Source of the DNA: Sutterellaceae bacterium
Lineage (GTDB): Bacteria; Pseudomonadota; Gammaproteobacteria; Burkholderiales; Burkholderiaceae_F
Assembly: GCA_030531135.1 (NCBI GenBank)
Contig: JAUNOJ010000072.1
Location: forward strand, 1,792-7,993
Reading direction: 5' to 3'
DNA: 6,202 nt
Part shown: one piece after another, positions 6,170 through 6,202 of the stretch
Numbering within the stretch: position 1 is the first letter of the stretch
Layout: each line of letters begins with the position of its first letter
Notes under the pieces: generated by a model
The model's input: the letters and a program-made list of their open reading frames with translations, nothing else
The model's database searches: none
What the model was told of the DNA's origin: nothing
Translations under genes and position numbers: made by a program

Positions 6170-6202
6170 CCGTCAGGATGTTTCAGGTTGCGACAAAAGA
6201 CC

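Noticed and set aside
1..6202. Mobile elements, CRISPR arrays, tRNA or rRNA genes
   Set aside because: No transposase or integrase reading frames, no regularly spaced repeats and no tRNA-like or rRNA-like segments were seen; all long stretches are accounted for by the five genes.

Overview
The window carries five complete genes and no sign of mobile DNA, CRISPR arrays or structural RNA genes. It looks like chromosome from a Gram-negative beta-proteobacterium. The grounds are a classical trimeric-type porin with a terminal Phe, a type-2 tyrosyl-tRNA synthetase directly followed by dtd (an order I know from Burkholderiales), and an enterobacterial-like AhpC. The moderately GC-rich coding style and the porin sequence remind me of Sutterellaceae such as Sutterella or Parasutterella. 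That placement is an impression, not a database result.

Layout. Positions 31-1149 (minus) encode an outer-membrane porin with a signal peptide. A 270-base divergent region (1150-1419) separates it from tyrS (1420-2670, plus). This region holds a cluster of CCGAC/GTCGG elements, a 12-bp palindrome, and an inverted repeat that overlaps an extended -10 element. dtd (2667-3104, plus) starts inside the tyrS stop codon through a GTGA overlap. TyrRS can mischarge D-tyrosine and DTD removes D-amino acids from tRNA, so the pair forms a coherent two-gene unit. It ends at a strong hairpin (3142-3186) that appears to stop transcription from both directions.

Positions 3204-5255 (minus) encode an elongation factor G paralogue. 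It is not in a str-operon context, and its G3 motif has Asn where canonical EF-G has the catalytic His. Upstream lies a 219-base gap with a candidate promoter and the terminator of the next gene. Positions 5475-6038 (minus) encode AhpC, a 2-Cys peroxiredoxin, apparently monocistronic with no ahpF downstream. Its upstream region contains an extended -10 element and a poor but correctly spaced OxyR-like array.

Start codons were reassigned for four genes where the longest open frame overshoots: porin 1149, tyrS 1420, dtd 2667 and the EF-G-like gene 5255. Most of the window is housekeeping in character. I do not see an undescribed multi-gene system. The points most worth a second look are the altered GTPase centre of the EF-G paralogue and the dyad elements in the porin/tyrS intergenic region.
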